A stretch of DNA of 64,000 nucleotides, taken from the NCBI GenBank assembly GCA_900104565.1, contig LT629952.1, forward strand, positions 927,603 through 991,602, read 5' to 3'. How positions within the stretch are numbered: position 1 is the first letter of the stretch; each line of letters opens with the position of its first letter. Position numbers and translations under genes: made by a program. The DNA comes from Ruminococcaceae bacterium Marseille-P2935. Lineage in GTDB: Bacteria; Bacillota; Clostridia; Oscillospirales; Ruminococcaceae. The notes below the pieces were generated by a model. The model worked only from the letters and a program-made list of their open reading frames with translations, searched no databases and had not been told where the DNA came from. Of this stretch, positions 1-8,199 are shown in pieces.

Positions 1-622
1 ATGCACGGATTACCCTGACACCGGTCAGGTTTTCCCGTGTAATCAATGAGATTTTATCCAGCTTTTTCTGAATCACCCGGTAAAACGGAATAGAACGGCT
101 CATCACCAGATATAAGGCAATCGCCACCAGCGGGGCAGCCGCCAAAAATGTAAGGGACAGTTTTAAATCAAGCATCATAGCCATAACTGCCGCGCCAACA
201 ACCAAAAACGGTGCACGCACCACCAAACGGATCAGCATTGCTACTGCCACCTGAATTTGATTCACGTCATTGGTAATTCTGGTAATTAGCGATGGGGTAC
301 CAAGCTTGTCAATTTCGGCATACGAAAAGGAATTGATATGCAAAAACAAATCATTCCGCAGCATGGTGCCTACCCCTTGAGAGGCTTTTGAAGCAAGATA
401 CTGGCAGATCAGCGCAAAGCACAACCCCGCAACTCCAAGCAAAACCATCAGCCCGCCCATCTTCCAGATGTAAGCAGCGTCCCCATTCTTAATGCCAACA
501 TCAATAATTTTGGCCATAACCAGCGGGACAATCAATTCAAATATTGCCTCGGTCAGCTTAAACAAGGGGCCAATTATGACTTCCTTTAGAAAATATTTTA
601 AATATCTTGCCAGCTTTATCAT
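1..622 (-). CDS. ABC exporter (TMD-NBD half-transporter), N-terminal part, truncated by window edge
   Basis: About 207 N-terminal residues are present and the gene continues past base 1. The visible part is the ABC_membrane (type IV exporter) domain, with several hydrophobic helices separated by the coupling-helix-like stretch EIDKLGTPSLITRITNDVNQ typical of lipid/drug half-exporters. The nucleotide-binding domain would lie outside the window. The ATG at 622 (MIKLARYLKYF) matches the usual start of this family. In-frame ATGs at 631 and 697 are alternatives, and none has a strong ribosome binding site. It lies downstream of an 800-base untranslated stretch containing hairpins. Substrate is unknown; multidrug export is the usual guess for the family. 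Confidence 0.85.
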   Translation of the reverse strand, partial: MIKLARYLKYFLKEVIIGPLFKLTEAIFELIVPLVMAKIIDVGIKNGDAAYIWKMGGLMVLLGVAGLCFALICQYLASKASQGVGTMLRNDLFLHINSFSYAEIDKLGTPSLITRITNDVNQIQVAVAMLIRLVVRAPFLVVGAAVMAMMLDLKLSLTFLAAAPLVAIALYLVMSRSIPFYRVIQKKLDKISLITRENLTGVRVIRA

Positions 623-639
623 TGGCGTCATCACCCAAC

Positions 640-1330
640 CGTTCTGCTTTTCTATAAAAAACACTTCAAACTTTTTGTGGCAGTTTGAATTTATCATCTC
701 CGGGGCTTACCCGGCAGGAGCATAAATTTTTAATAAAACAGCAGGAAAACCTTTCGTTTCTCATAAAAATTTCTGTTTTATTGTATTTAACATACTTCAA
801 AGCACACGGCAACTGCCGCGTGCTTTCCAGACACGGACACCTTTTCATTTATGCATAACAGCTTATAATCCCCTGTTATGGCGCAGTCAAAGTAGTTGCC
901 GCATCAGCTGTGAGCCGCCTGACATATATTCGTACATGAACTTCAAAGCAGTTATTCCATATTTATGCCCGACCTATATGCCTCCGGCTTCGGGCACTAA
1001 CGTGCAGTTCTATCATAACATAAAATATTCCAATCCAGAAGGCTTACAATATTCAATTCCGTTCTGTTTTCTTTCATTTTTTTAGCAATAATACCAGATA
1101 AGGACTGTGAATAGCACCCGAATTCCGTTTCCTCTTAAAAATGGGAGAAATCCCTTTCCTAATCATATGAGCAAAGTATTTCTTGAATGAATTACGCTGT
1201 AATTGGTATTTGACTCTCTTTCCATATAATAACCAGGAAAATTGTTTGTATGACGGAACTTAGCCACCGCATTCTACATAAGATTCAGGCCTAAGCTTTC
1301 CAAGAAGTTTTTTAGGTTGCTTCACGGCTT
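640..1330. other. Gene-free region upstream of the ABC exporter
   Basis: No convincing coding region is seen on either strand. Read on the minus strand it could be the leader of the ABC exporter. It contains a nested hairpin at 967-995 (GCCCGA/TCGGGC outer stem, GCC/GGC inner stem) and a 12-bp hairpin at 799-826 with one mismatch. Neither has a good U-tract, so they look like leader structures rather than simple terminators. Confidence 0.4.
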
Positions 1331-1368
1331 AAAAAACGGCCGGCATCAAAAACCAGATACCAGCCGTT
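1331..1368 (-). terminator. Rho-independent terminator after CPBP protease gene
   Basis: On the minus strand, AACGGCTGGTATC pairs with GATGCCGGCCGTT (one G-U) around a short loop, followed directly by six T. It lies about 100 bases past the CPBP protease stop codon. Confidence 0.75.
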
Positions 1369-1464
1369 AAAATATATTTATAAAAAATATATTATTTATG
1401 AGGTGCTTTTATTTCCCGCATGATTTATTACTAAGACGTCTATAAAATGATCCATTGCCAGCGG

Positions 1465-2484
1465 TTAAACAAACAAGGTATACAGTACAATGAATATACC
1501 ACAAACCGTTAAAAACGCTATCATTCCTGAATTGCCGAAAAGCAGCCCTCCGATACGACCTTTAGGCAGCTGTATCTGCCCTTTTTCAAACCGGTAGGTA
1601 CGCAAGTTTAAAAAGAATACAACCGCACCTGCAATAATAAGCGCTAAAACAAAGAACCCGGCAAAAGCTGTAGCAATCATATTCCCGGTTGTTACAACGG
1701 CGGGCATAATAACCATGCCGAATGCGTTTACAATCATATGTAAAAGGACTGCATACAAAACCCGGCCTGTTTTTATTGTTACATAAGCAAAAACTACACC
1801 CAAGGCAAATGCATAGAACATTTGTGAAAGGTTGCCATGGAACAGCCCAAACAGCATAGCTGTTGTAAAAATGCAAATTTTATCTCCAAATGGGCGCAGC
1901 TTATCAATTAAAAGTTTGCGGAAGATAAACTCCTCAATAATTGGCGCCACAACTGCACCAAATAAAAGTGTAACAAGCCAGTTATTCCCTGCCAGTGATT
2001 CCAATGGGTTGGTAACCTGTTGGCCGCGAAGCATAGAAATTCCGTTGACTATTACAACGGTAATCATATTAAAAGCATACATAGCGCCAAAACTGACGAC
2101 CGTGTAGCCTAAAAACTGCCCTGCAGATAAGGTGCTTTTTTGGGCGGGTGAAAAACTTGGAATTTTATAAACCACCAAGTAAAAAGCACCCAGTCCCAAA
2201 ATATACATTGAGATTACCTGGACTACCCACATATACCAAGGTGATTGGGCAAACTGGGGAATAATAGCACCCACCAGCGCACTGATTCCAACAGCAGAAA
2301 GCTGGGTAACCAGCATCATAGCCACCAGTGCCCAGCACAACCGGCTAAATACTCTTTTATAAATTTTGGCGTCCTCCAAGGTCAGCACGGGCTGCGGCTG
2401 TACACCAGTCGGCTGCATGGAAGGGTTAGAAGGCGCCTGTGGCGTCTGCCAAACCTGGCGGTACTGCTGATCCCTATCGTCCAT
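1465..2484 (-). CDS. CPBP (CAAX/Abi) family intramembrane glutamic endopeptidase
   Basis: Predicted 339-residue polytopic membrane protein. It has a proline/glutamine-rich cytoplasmic N-terminus (about residues 10-35) and then about eight hydrophobic segments. The CPBP catalytic motifs are visible: EEFIFRK at 184-190 (the EExxxR motif), FGLFHGN at 212-218 (the FxxxH motif) and a third histidine in LLHMIVN at 247-253. Family members cleave peptides in the membrane and are linked to prenyl-protein processing, bacteriocin immunity or signalling; the substrate here cannot be deduced. The ATG at 2484 is chosen because AAAGGGA lies 8 bases upstream; a longer in-frame reading to 2583 lacks such a site. 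It appears monocistronic with its own terminator. Confidence 0.85.
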   Translation of the reverse strand: MDDRDQQYRQVWQTPQAPSNPSMQPTGVQPQPVLTLEDAKIYKRVFSRLCWALVAMMLVTQLSAVGISALVGAIIPQFAQSPWYMWVVQVISMYILGLGAFYLVVYKIPSFSPAQKSTLSAGQFLGYTVVSFGAMYAFNMITVVIVNGISMLRGQQVTNPLESLAGNNWLVTLLFGAVVAPIIEEFIFRKLLIDKLRPFGDKICIFTTAMLFGLFHGNLSQMFYAFALGVVFAYVTIKTGRVLYAVLLHMIVNAFGMVIMPAVVTTGNMIATAFAGFFVLALIIAGAVVFFLNLRTYRFEKGQIQLPKGRIGGLLFGNSGMIAFLTVCGIFIVLYTLFV

Positions 2485-3240
2485 AATATCATCCCTTTCT
2501 TTCAAGGCAGTTGTCAACCGCCGCATGCATCTAGTATAAAGCCGTTGTGAGTATTTTGTCAAATAAAATGGAGATGATTTCATGCTTTTTTAACATAACG
2601 TTCCAATAATAATATCATCAAAAGGAATGCATTCCATTTAGCTGCAGCATTGCCGTTAAGGTATTTTTGAAATCCTGTAATCCCACTGGCTTTCCATGAA
2701 ACATATGGGCAAACATTGCTTTAATGGCACTTGTTTCCTGAATAACTTGTGCGTTTTGGTAACGCTGAATCATTTTACGTAACCTGTGCACACTCCCCGG
2801 GTGCAGGCATAGGCAGCCGTCGGTGCTTTTTGCATATTTTCAATCAAAATCGGTAGTATGCCAGCCTGGAAGAGCAACCTGCCGGCCTAAAGGGAGCCGT
2901 AAATATTATTTCATACTGCATTGTTTCAATACCTGTGTCTGGACTAACAGTGTGCCTTCTCTGGCCGTGCTGCTGAAAAACCGAACCGGGAAAATCAACT
3001 ATTACTCGCTGCTATTGTAACGGCGTAAGCCACCCATAAACGTGCTTTGCAATAACTTAAAAACAAATGGCAAAAAGGGAAAATCCAGTTTATAAACGGC
3101 AGGGCAGTAATGCAGGCGAAAGAAATCTGGGAACCCTTTGGTGCCCGTTACTGATGGATCCTGTGTAAACCGCCAATTAAGCTGGTACAATTATAAGTCA
3201 AAGAATAAAACGTTGTGGCAGGCTATCACATCTCACCCAA
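2485..3240. other. Gene-poor region with a possible gene remnant
   Basis: Apart from the fragment at 2618-2820, no reading frame here has a ribosome binding site or recognisable product. It separates the CPBP gene from metQ and reads as decayed or non-coding sequence. Confidence 0.4.
2618..2820 (-). pseudogene. Remnant of an unrecognised gene, 5' part missing or frameshifted
   Basis: A minus-strand open frame of about 67 codons ends at TGA 2618-2620. Its residues look protein-like (for example LHPGSVHRLRKMIQRY and HGKPVGLQDFKN), but the only internal ATG, at 2773, has no ribosome binding site. A second frame just upstream (containing PILIENMQKAP) would join it only after a frameshift. I do not recognise the family. 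It may be the tail of a gene that lost its start. Confidence 0.3.
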
Positions 3241-3241
3241 T

Positions 3242-3281
3242 AAAAAAGATGTCCCCATTTTACGGTGGACATCTTTTTTAT
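3242..3281 (-). terminator. Rho-independent terminator of metNIQ
   Basis: Minus strand: AAAAAAGATGTCC and GGACATCTTTTTT form a strong A/U-flanked hairpin about 10 bases past the metQ stop codon. Confidence 0.85.
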
Positions 3282-3286
3282 TAGAG

Positions 3287-4084
3287 TTAAAACACAGGGA
3301 CTACGCCAACTCCATATTTTTCTTCAATAAACTTACGGCATTCTTCGCTCTGCAGCGCCGCAATCAACGCTTTAATTTTGGGTTTATTTTCATCACCTGG
3401 GCGAACCGCTACAATGTTGGCAAACTCGGCTGCACCTTCTGAATCACTGCTTTCAGAAGCAAGAACCGTTTCAACAATACCGGCAGACAGTGCATAGTTT
3501 CCGTTTACAACCGCCAGGTCAACATCTACCAATGACAGCGGAACCTGTGCCGCCTCTACCTCAAAGAATTTGATATTCTTGGGGTTTTCGGTAATATCCT
3601 TTGGGGTAGCTGCAAGGCCAACGCCCTCTTTCAGCTTAATCAAGCCCTGCTTTTCCAGCAGGTTCAGCGCTCTGGCCTCGTTGGAAGGATCATTTGGCAC
3701 CGCAATGGTACCGCCATCCGGCAGGGCGTCAATAGAAGCTACCTTGCCCGGATAGATGCCAAGCGGTTCAAAGTGAATGGCGCCAGCACTGACCAGGTCG
3801 GTTTTAAACTTCTCATTAAAGCTTTGTAAATATGGCAGGTGCTGAAAGTAGTTGGCATCTAAATCTTTACCACTAACCGCATTATTGGGTACAACGTAGT
3901 CGGTAAATTCTTTAATTTCCAGGGTATAGCCCTCTTTTTCTAAAATTGGCTGAATCGCACGTAATATTTCTGCATGGGGTGTTGGAGACGCCCCTACTTT
4001 GATTGTTTTTTCATCATTGCCCGAGCAGCCTGCAAAGCCTGCCAGCAGCGTTAACGCAAGAATAACCGCAAATATTTTTTTCAT
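3287..4084 (-). CDS. metQ: MetQ/NlpA-family methionine-binding lipoprotein
   Basis: Substrate-binding lipoprotein of a methionine-type ABC importer, 265 residues. It has a charged MKK start, a hydrophobic signal sequence and a lipobox ending at Cys20 (GFAGC), so it should be anchored outside the membrane. NlpA-family features follow: KVGASPTPHAEIL, a Y(F)QHLPYL-type segment and a C-terminal IEEKYG stretch. The ATG at 4084 is preceded by AGAGGAAG; an upstream in-frame start at 4102 overlaps metI and lacks a better site. It is the last gene of metN-metI-metQ, which lies behind a methionine-type T-box, supporting methionine as substrate. Confidence 0.93.
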   Translation of the reverse strand: MKKIFAVILALTLLAGFAGCSGNDEKTIKVGASPTPHAEILRAIQPILEKEGYTLEIKEFTDYVVPNNAVSGKDLDANYFQHLPYLQSFNEKFKTDLVSAGAIHFEPLGIYPGKVASIDALPDGGTIAVPNDPSNEARALNLLEKQGLIKLKEGVGLAATPKDITENPKNIKFFEVEAAQVPLSLVDVDLAVVNGNYALSAGIVETVLASESSDSEGAAEFANIVAVRPGDENKPKIKALIAALQSEECRKFIEEKYGVGVVPVF

Positions 4085-4098
4085 CTGTCTTCCTCTTT

Positions 4099-4770
4099 TC
4101 ATGATTTATTTTTATCTATTTTCCTAACAATTATATTAAAGATTACCTGAATCACCTGAACCAGAACAATTAAAATTAAAATAGTAACATACATCACGTC
4201 AAACTCACCGCGGTGATAACCATAGCGGATTGCCACGTCGCCCAAGCCACCGCCGCCAATGGCGCCAGCCATAGCAGTGTAACCGATAATGGTAATGGTA
4301 GCTATAGACATGCCGCGAATCAGGGAGGGCAGCGTTTCAGGCAGCAAAACCTTACTCACTATTTGAAAATTAGTTGCCCCCATTGATTTGGCGCAGTCCA
4401 CCAAGCTGTGGTCAATTTCGCTCAGCGAGCTTTCCACCATACGGGCGACAAACGGTGCCGCTCCAATCACCAGCGGTACCAACGCCGCCGTAGAACCAAT
4501 TGCCTTGCCCACCACCATACGGGTAAAGGGAATCAGTGCCAGCATCAGTATGATAAATGGGATAGACCGGGTGATATTAATGATCCACCCCAATACCGCA
4601 TGCACCGATTTGTTGGGAGCCAAGGAGCCTTCATCGGTAGCATAACACCAAATGCCCAGTGGCAGGCCCAATACGTATCCAAACAATGTGCCAAACAGGG
4701 TCATAAACAGGGTTGCGCCAGTTTCGCGAAGCAGTTCCATTCCATAATTTGCAAAAAACTCACCCATCAT
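4099..4770 (-). CDS. metI: MetI methionine ABC transporter permease
   Basis: Inner-membrane permease of about 222 residues with five to six hydrophobic segments. The binding-protein-dependent transport signature (EAA-type loop) is visible around residues 120-150 (VDCAKSMGATNFQIVSKVLLPE, contacting the ATPase). Start is ATGATG at 4770/4767 behind a GGGGGGAA site; the start overlaps the metN stop codon, indicating translational coupling. It sits between metN and metQ in the usual order. Confidence 0.93.
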   Translation of the reverse strand: MMGEFFANYGMELLRETGATLFMTLFGTLFGYVLGLPLGIWCYATDEGSLAPNKSVHAVLGWIINITRSIPFIILMLALIPFTRMVVGKAIGSTAALVPLVIGAAPFVARMVESSLSEIDHSLVDCAKSMGATNFQIVSKVLLPETLPSLIRGMSIATITIIGYTAMAGAIGGGGLGDVAIRYGYHRGEFDVMYVTILILIVLVQVIQVIFNIIVRKIDKNKS

Positions 4771-5507
4771 TCATTCCCCCCAAACAGCTCTCTGGTAATC
4801 TCATGTTCCCTGTGGTTTTTTACCTCTTGCACCGGGCCATTATCGACTAAAACGCCCTGATCCAGCACCGCAACCTTGTTGCAGATGGTCTTGACCACCC
4901 CGATTTCGTGAGTGATTATGATAATCGTAACCCCCATAGTACGGTTAATCTGCTGCAATAGTTCTAAAATAGAACGGGTGGTTAAGCTGTCCAGCGCCGA
5001 GGTGGGCTCGTCACAAAGCAGCAGTTCCGGGTCATTTGCCAAAGCACGGGCAATTGCTACACGCTGCCGCTGGCCGCCGCTTAAGGTGCAGGGGTAAGCA
5101 TTGGCCTTGTCGGCAAGCCCAACCAGTTCCAGCAGCTTATTTACTTTTGCCTGGGCCTCGGCCTTATCATATTTAGATAAGGTAAGTGGGAACATAACAT
5201 TGTCAAAAACAGTTTTCTGCATCAGCAGGTTATAGCCCTGAAAAACGGTACCAATGCTTTTGTAGTAACTGATTTTGTCCTTTCCGGTAAGCTCATTGAT
5301 ATTTTTTCCGTCCACCAGAATTTCACCGCTGGTGGGGCTATCCAAAAGACCAATGAGCCGAAGCATGGTGCTCTTACCTGCGCCGCTCATACCAATAATC
5401 CCATAGATATCCCCGTCTTCCACGGTCAGGGAAATATCTTTTAAAACTTCCAGCTGATGGTCTTCATGATTCATAAACTGTTTACTGAGGGATTTTATTT
5501 CGATCAA
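4767..5507 (-). CDS. metN: MetN methionine ABC transporter ATP-binding protein, short form
   Basis: ATPase of the methionine importer, 246 residues. Walker A GMSGAGKST at 39-47, Q-loop near 90, ABC signature LSGGQ at 142-146, Walker B LLLCDEP at 162-168 and the switch histidine in ITHE are all present. Family members of about 340 residues carry a C-terminal NIL domain that binds methionine and inhibits transport; this protein ends before it, so that feedback is probably missing. The start is TTG at 5507, nine bases after GGGAGG. First gene downstream of the T-box. Confidence 0.92.
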   Translation of the reverse strand: MIEIKSLSKQFMNHEDHQLEVLKDISLTVEDGDIYGIIGMSGAGKSTMLRLIGLLDSPTSGEILVDGKNINELTGKDKISYYKSIGTVFQGYNLLMQKTVFDNVMFPLTLSKYDKAEAQAKVNKLLELVGLADKANAYPCTLSGGQRQRVAIARALANDPELLLCDEPTSALDSLTTRSILELLQQINRTMGVTIIIITHEIGVVKTICNKVAVLDQGVLVDNGPVQEVKNHREHEITRELFGGNE

Positions 5508-5717
5508 CCGTTTCTACCTCCCTATTTTTTATAAAAAGCATTTACTAGTGTGTATTAAAACCCAGCATAATACCGGAATTTTTCAAAAATCTTTAGCAAG
5601 AAGTTGCAAACCTGGGGACAGGCAGCCGTCTGGAAAAACCAAAGACGCTCCGGCCGTACTTTTTTGCAAAAGATTCTTCGGTTTGGCATGTTAAAAGGTG
5701 CGCCCTGGCAATACAAA
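5508..5717 (-). other. Untranslated segment between T-box terminator and metN
   Basis: About 200 bases of leader lie between the T-box terminator and the metN start. I see no second gene. The 3' end carries the metN ribosome binding site GGGAGG. Confidence 0.4.
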
Positions 5718-5753
5718 CAAAAACTCCCGCCCTGTAAAAAGGACGAGAGTTTA
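5718..5753 (-). terminator. T-box leader terminator
   Basis: GC-rich hairpin immediately downstream of the T-box core, ending in a T tract on the minus strand. It is the conditional terminator of the riboswitch. Confidence 0.88.
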
Positions 5754-5998
5754 AAACTTCGTGTTACCACCTTTGTTCATACACACCTCACGGTATGTAC
5801 CTCTTCAAGTACGTTTTGTTCATACTCTACCGCTTTAACGGGCGAACCCCGTCGCAGCCTAAAGGGGGTCCCCTCTCGGTGCGCAACTCCAAGGCCATTT
5901 TCAAAAACAGTGCCTTTATTCCTTTTCAGCTACCGGAACTCTCTGCTAAAGTGGCTGTTTCCTACTTTCCTCTTCCCAGTCTTTACTTTTATGACTCT
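5718..5998 (-). promoter_or_regulatory. T-box riboswitch (methionine type) controlling metNIQ
   Basis: Read on the minus strand, the leader has the AGTA element, AGAGAG, and a Stem I in which AAACAG pairs with CTGTTT. A specifier loop containing ATG (5898-5896) follows. Then comes the T-box core AAGGTGGTAACACG (about 5760-5775), and the terminator hairpin at 5718-5753 (AAACTCTCGTCC / GGGCGGGAGTTT, then T). The antiterminator bulge reads TGGT, which pairs with a tRNA ending in ACCA (discriminator A). That fits tRNA-Met. Uncharged tRNA-Met would favour antitermination and raise metNIQ expression in methionine starvation. Confidence 0.92.
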
Positions 5999-6004
5999 TT
6001 TTGC

Positions 6005-6034
6005 ATTATACAATTTTACCCTGCCTCTTGTCAA
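6005..6034 (-). promoter_or_regulatory. Sigma-A promoter of the T-box-metNIQ transcript
   Basis: Minus strand: -35 TTGACA (6034-6029), 18-base spacer, -10 TATAAT (6010-6005). Transcription would start near 5998, at the 5' end of the T-box. Confidence 0.85.
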
Positions 6035-6113
6035 TAACAGGCTTGCATTTCTCTAAAATGCATAGGGACCTGTAGAATTTTTCGGCTTTTTCCTATCGAA
6101 TTGGCCAAAACAC

Positions 6114-6908
6114 TTAGGCTTGGGGCGGAGTAACCCCACCCTGAGGCGGGTACCCATAAAATGGAGGCGGTGGCGGCGGGGTAAAACCCGGAAGCTCACT
6201 GGGATCACTAATATTCAGGGCAAAAGCCTTTTCCCGCATCAGGGCATAAAGCTCAGCATTGGTGGCCTCAATATATGGGCGCAGGAATACCATGCCAATT
6301 CCGCAGGTAAGCAGCGATAACAGCTCCCAGCCTAAAAAGGATAGCTGCAACACCCAAATGTTAAACTTTTCGCCGTCGGTCATAGCCTTGCTTAGCTGAA
6401 ATGCACGGTGAGAATCAATATTGGGGTTTTCGGCCAATATGTATGGCACCATAAAATACTCATACGTTTTAATCACTCCAGGAATCACAAACAACAGCGA
6501 CCAAAGTGAGATAAACAGGTTCCGTTTAAATATTACTCCCACATTATGCATGTACGCACCGCCCCTAAAGCCGGCAAACAGCATGTCAACCTTGCTTCCT
6601 CCTACGCGGGCCTGCATAAAATAACGGTTCTTCCCAACCTCTATTGGACCGCCCACAAAAATTGACATCAAAATAGAAATAAGGCTGATGATCAACGCAA
6701 CAATCATAAAAATGCCGAACGCAAGCATTAACTCTGGAGAATTCCGCAGATCAGAAAACGAGCTGGAAAAATTTGCGGTTAACCGGACATTTGCGACCCC
6801 AGATACTCCGCCCAACAAGCCATATAACAAACATACGACTACACTGGCCCAGTAGGTAGTAGATAATGCCTTTTTGGCGTTGTTTTTCAGCATAGATCTT
6901 TCCCACAT
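6114..6908 (-). CDS. DUF975-like integral membrane protein
   Basis: Predicted 264-residue membrane protein with about six hydrophobic segments. The pattern GGPIEVGKNRYFMQAR (about residues 88-103) and the later YEYFMVPYILAENPN...AFQLSKAMTDGEKFNIWVL region are characteristic of the DUF975 family. The C-terminus is a proline-rich cytoplasmic tail with six consecutive prolines near residues 243-248. Start at ATG 6908 has a strong GGGGGAG eight bases upstream; an internal ATG at MLKNN is less well placed. Function of the family is unknown. Monocistronic. Confidence 0.8.
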   Translation of the reverse strand: MWERSMLKNNAKKALSTTYWASVVVCLLYGLLGGVSGVANVRLTANFSSSFSDLRNSPELMLAFGIFMIVALIISLISILMSIFVGGPIEVGKNRYFMQARVGGSKVDMLFAGFRGGAYMHNVGVIFKRNLFISLWSLLFVIPGVIKTYEYFMVPYILAENPNIDSHRAFQLSKAMTDGEKFNIWVLQLSFLGWELLSLLTCGIGMVFLRPYIEATNAELYALMREKAFALNISDPSELPGFTPPPPPPFYGYPPQGGVTPPQA

Positions 6909-7011
6909 AATTCATACTCCCCCTTTGCCGGCTTACGCCGGGAATATTCTCAAATAAACATTTTATTCATTGTACCGCATCATGATACTGCATTTCAAGC
7001 AGAAATGCAGT

Positions 7012-7560
7012 TTAATCCAAAGTTCCTTCCCGCATAGCAAGAATAGTACGGCCTATTAAATCATCCAGCTCCCAGCCAAGCATGTCTGCCCCCTGCTGAA
7101 TTACATCTCTGGAACAACCTGCCGCAAAGCTAGGTGTTTTAAATTTTTTCTTAACCGATTTCACTTCCAAATCATCCACACTTTTAGAAGGGCGCATTAA
7201 GGCTACTGCGCCAATCAGCCCAGTCAGCTCGTCAACAGCGAATAGTACTTTTTCCATCTCATGCTCCGGTTTTATATCCACACATATTCCATAAGAGTGG
7301 CTGGCAGTAGCGCGGATCATCCGCTCCTCCAGGCCATGCTGACGCATAAGCTCCTGCGACTTGACACAGTGCTCCTCCGGAAACTGTTCGTAATCCAAAT
7401 CATGCAGCAAGCCAACCTGCCCCCAAAATTCCACCTCATCCCCGTAGCCCAGTTCTTTTGCAAAATAGCGCATTACACCCTCTACTGTTTTGGCGTGCTT
7501 CAGGTGAAAATCCTCCTGATTATACTGCATTAAAAGTTTTAATGCTTCTTTTCTTGTCAT
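7012..7560 (-). CDS. HD-domain hydrolase
   Basis: 182-residue soluble protein with an HD phosphohydrolase fold: first histidine in LKHAKTVEG (about 20-26), the HD pair in GLLHDLDYEQFP (about 49-59), a distal histidine in ATASHSYG and a late aspartate in AVDELTG. These match metal-binding HD proteins acting on nucleotides or phosphoesters. The real substrate is unknown. It follows the Rrf2-like regulator on the same strand, 70 bases away, but no functional tie is evident. Confidence 0.82.
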   Translation of the reverse strand: MTRKEALKLLMQYNQEDFHLKHAKTVEGVMRYFAKELGYGDEVEFWGQVGLLHDLDYEQFPEEHCVKSQELMRQHGLEERMIRATASHSYGICVDIKPEHEMEKVLFAVDELTGLIGAVALMRPSKSVDDLEVKSVKKKFKTPSFAAGCSRDVIQQGADMLGWELDDLIGRTILAMREGTLD

Positions 7561-7630
7561 GTTCTTAAATTTCCTTCCCAGTCTGTTTTCAAAATTCCAA
7601 GCAGGTTTGGTGCAGCCAACGCTCCAAATA

Positions 7631-8074
7631 TTATTGCTTCAAACCCTGCATTTCTAAAATCTTTTTCTTTTTTTCAGCCAGCTCTGCCAAGGTAATGTGA
7701 TCCACCACATCGCTCACCGCTTCTCCTATTTTACGCCAAACTTCCTGGGTAACACAAACTTCCTCCTGGCTGCAGTGGCCGGCCTGAGGATGGTCCACGC
7801 AGGATACCGGCACCAAGCTTCCTTCGGTCTGCCTTAAAATCATACCCACCGTATACTGCTGCGGACTGCGGGTTAAAACGTACCCCCCTTGGGCGCCTCG
7901 AACGCTTTTAACCAGCCCCGCTTTGCTTAACTTCGTAATAATTTGTTCCAAATATTTATCTGAAACCTGTTGGCGGTCTGCAATTTCCCGCAAAGGAATA
8001 CATTTTTCTTCCCCATTCACTGCCAGATCCACCATAAGCCGCAGGGCATACCGGCCTCTAGTTGATATTTTCAT
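7631..8074 (-). CDS. Rrf2/IscR-family transcriptional regulator with three-cysteine cluster motif
   Basis: 147 residues. The N-terminal winged helix-turn-helix begins MKISTRGRYALRLMVDLA, the Rrf2 hallmark, with recognition-helix region VSDKYLEQIITKLSKAGLV and wing GAQGGY. Three cysteines around residues 90-105 (C-x8-C-x5-C) are placed like the IscR/NsrR cluster ligands, so an iron-sulfur cofactor is likely. ATG at 8074 is preferred: the ATG at 8086 sits directly on the AAAGGA site. It lies about 125 bases downstream of the fumarate-reductase-like pair and may be co-transcribed with it, suggesting redox or cluster-status control. Confidence 0.86.
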   Translation of the reverse strand: MKISTRGRYALRLMVDLAVNGEEKCIPLREIADRQQVSDKYLEQIITKLSKAGLVKSVRGAQGGYVLTRSPQQYTVGMILRQTEGSLVPVSCVDHPQAGHCSQEEVCVTQEVWRKIGEAVSDVVDHITLAELAEKKKKILEMQGLKQ

Positions 8075-8199
8075 TTTTATTATCATTCCTTTCTGTTATG
8101 CCGCAAGGTACAAAAGAACCATAAAAACAGAAAACAGTCATAAATTTTCACCTGTGTTCCGGTTGCCTGTAAGGGTAAAAAATGTGAGTTTGTACTATT

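Noticed and set aside
666..848. Possible leader peptide (60 aa) before the ABC exporter
   Set aside because: No ribosome binding site, and the frame overlaps the hairpin at 799-826; composition is not protein-like.
5891..5900. AAT (Asn) as T-box specifier
   Set aside because: The T-box bulge TGGT calls for a discriminator A, as in tRNA-Met; tRNA-Asn has G. The downstream genes are methionine transporters.
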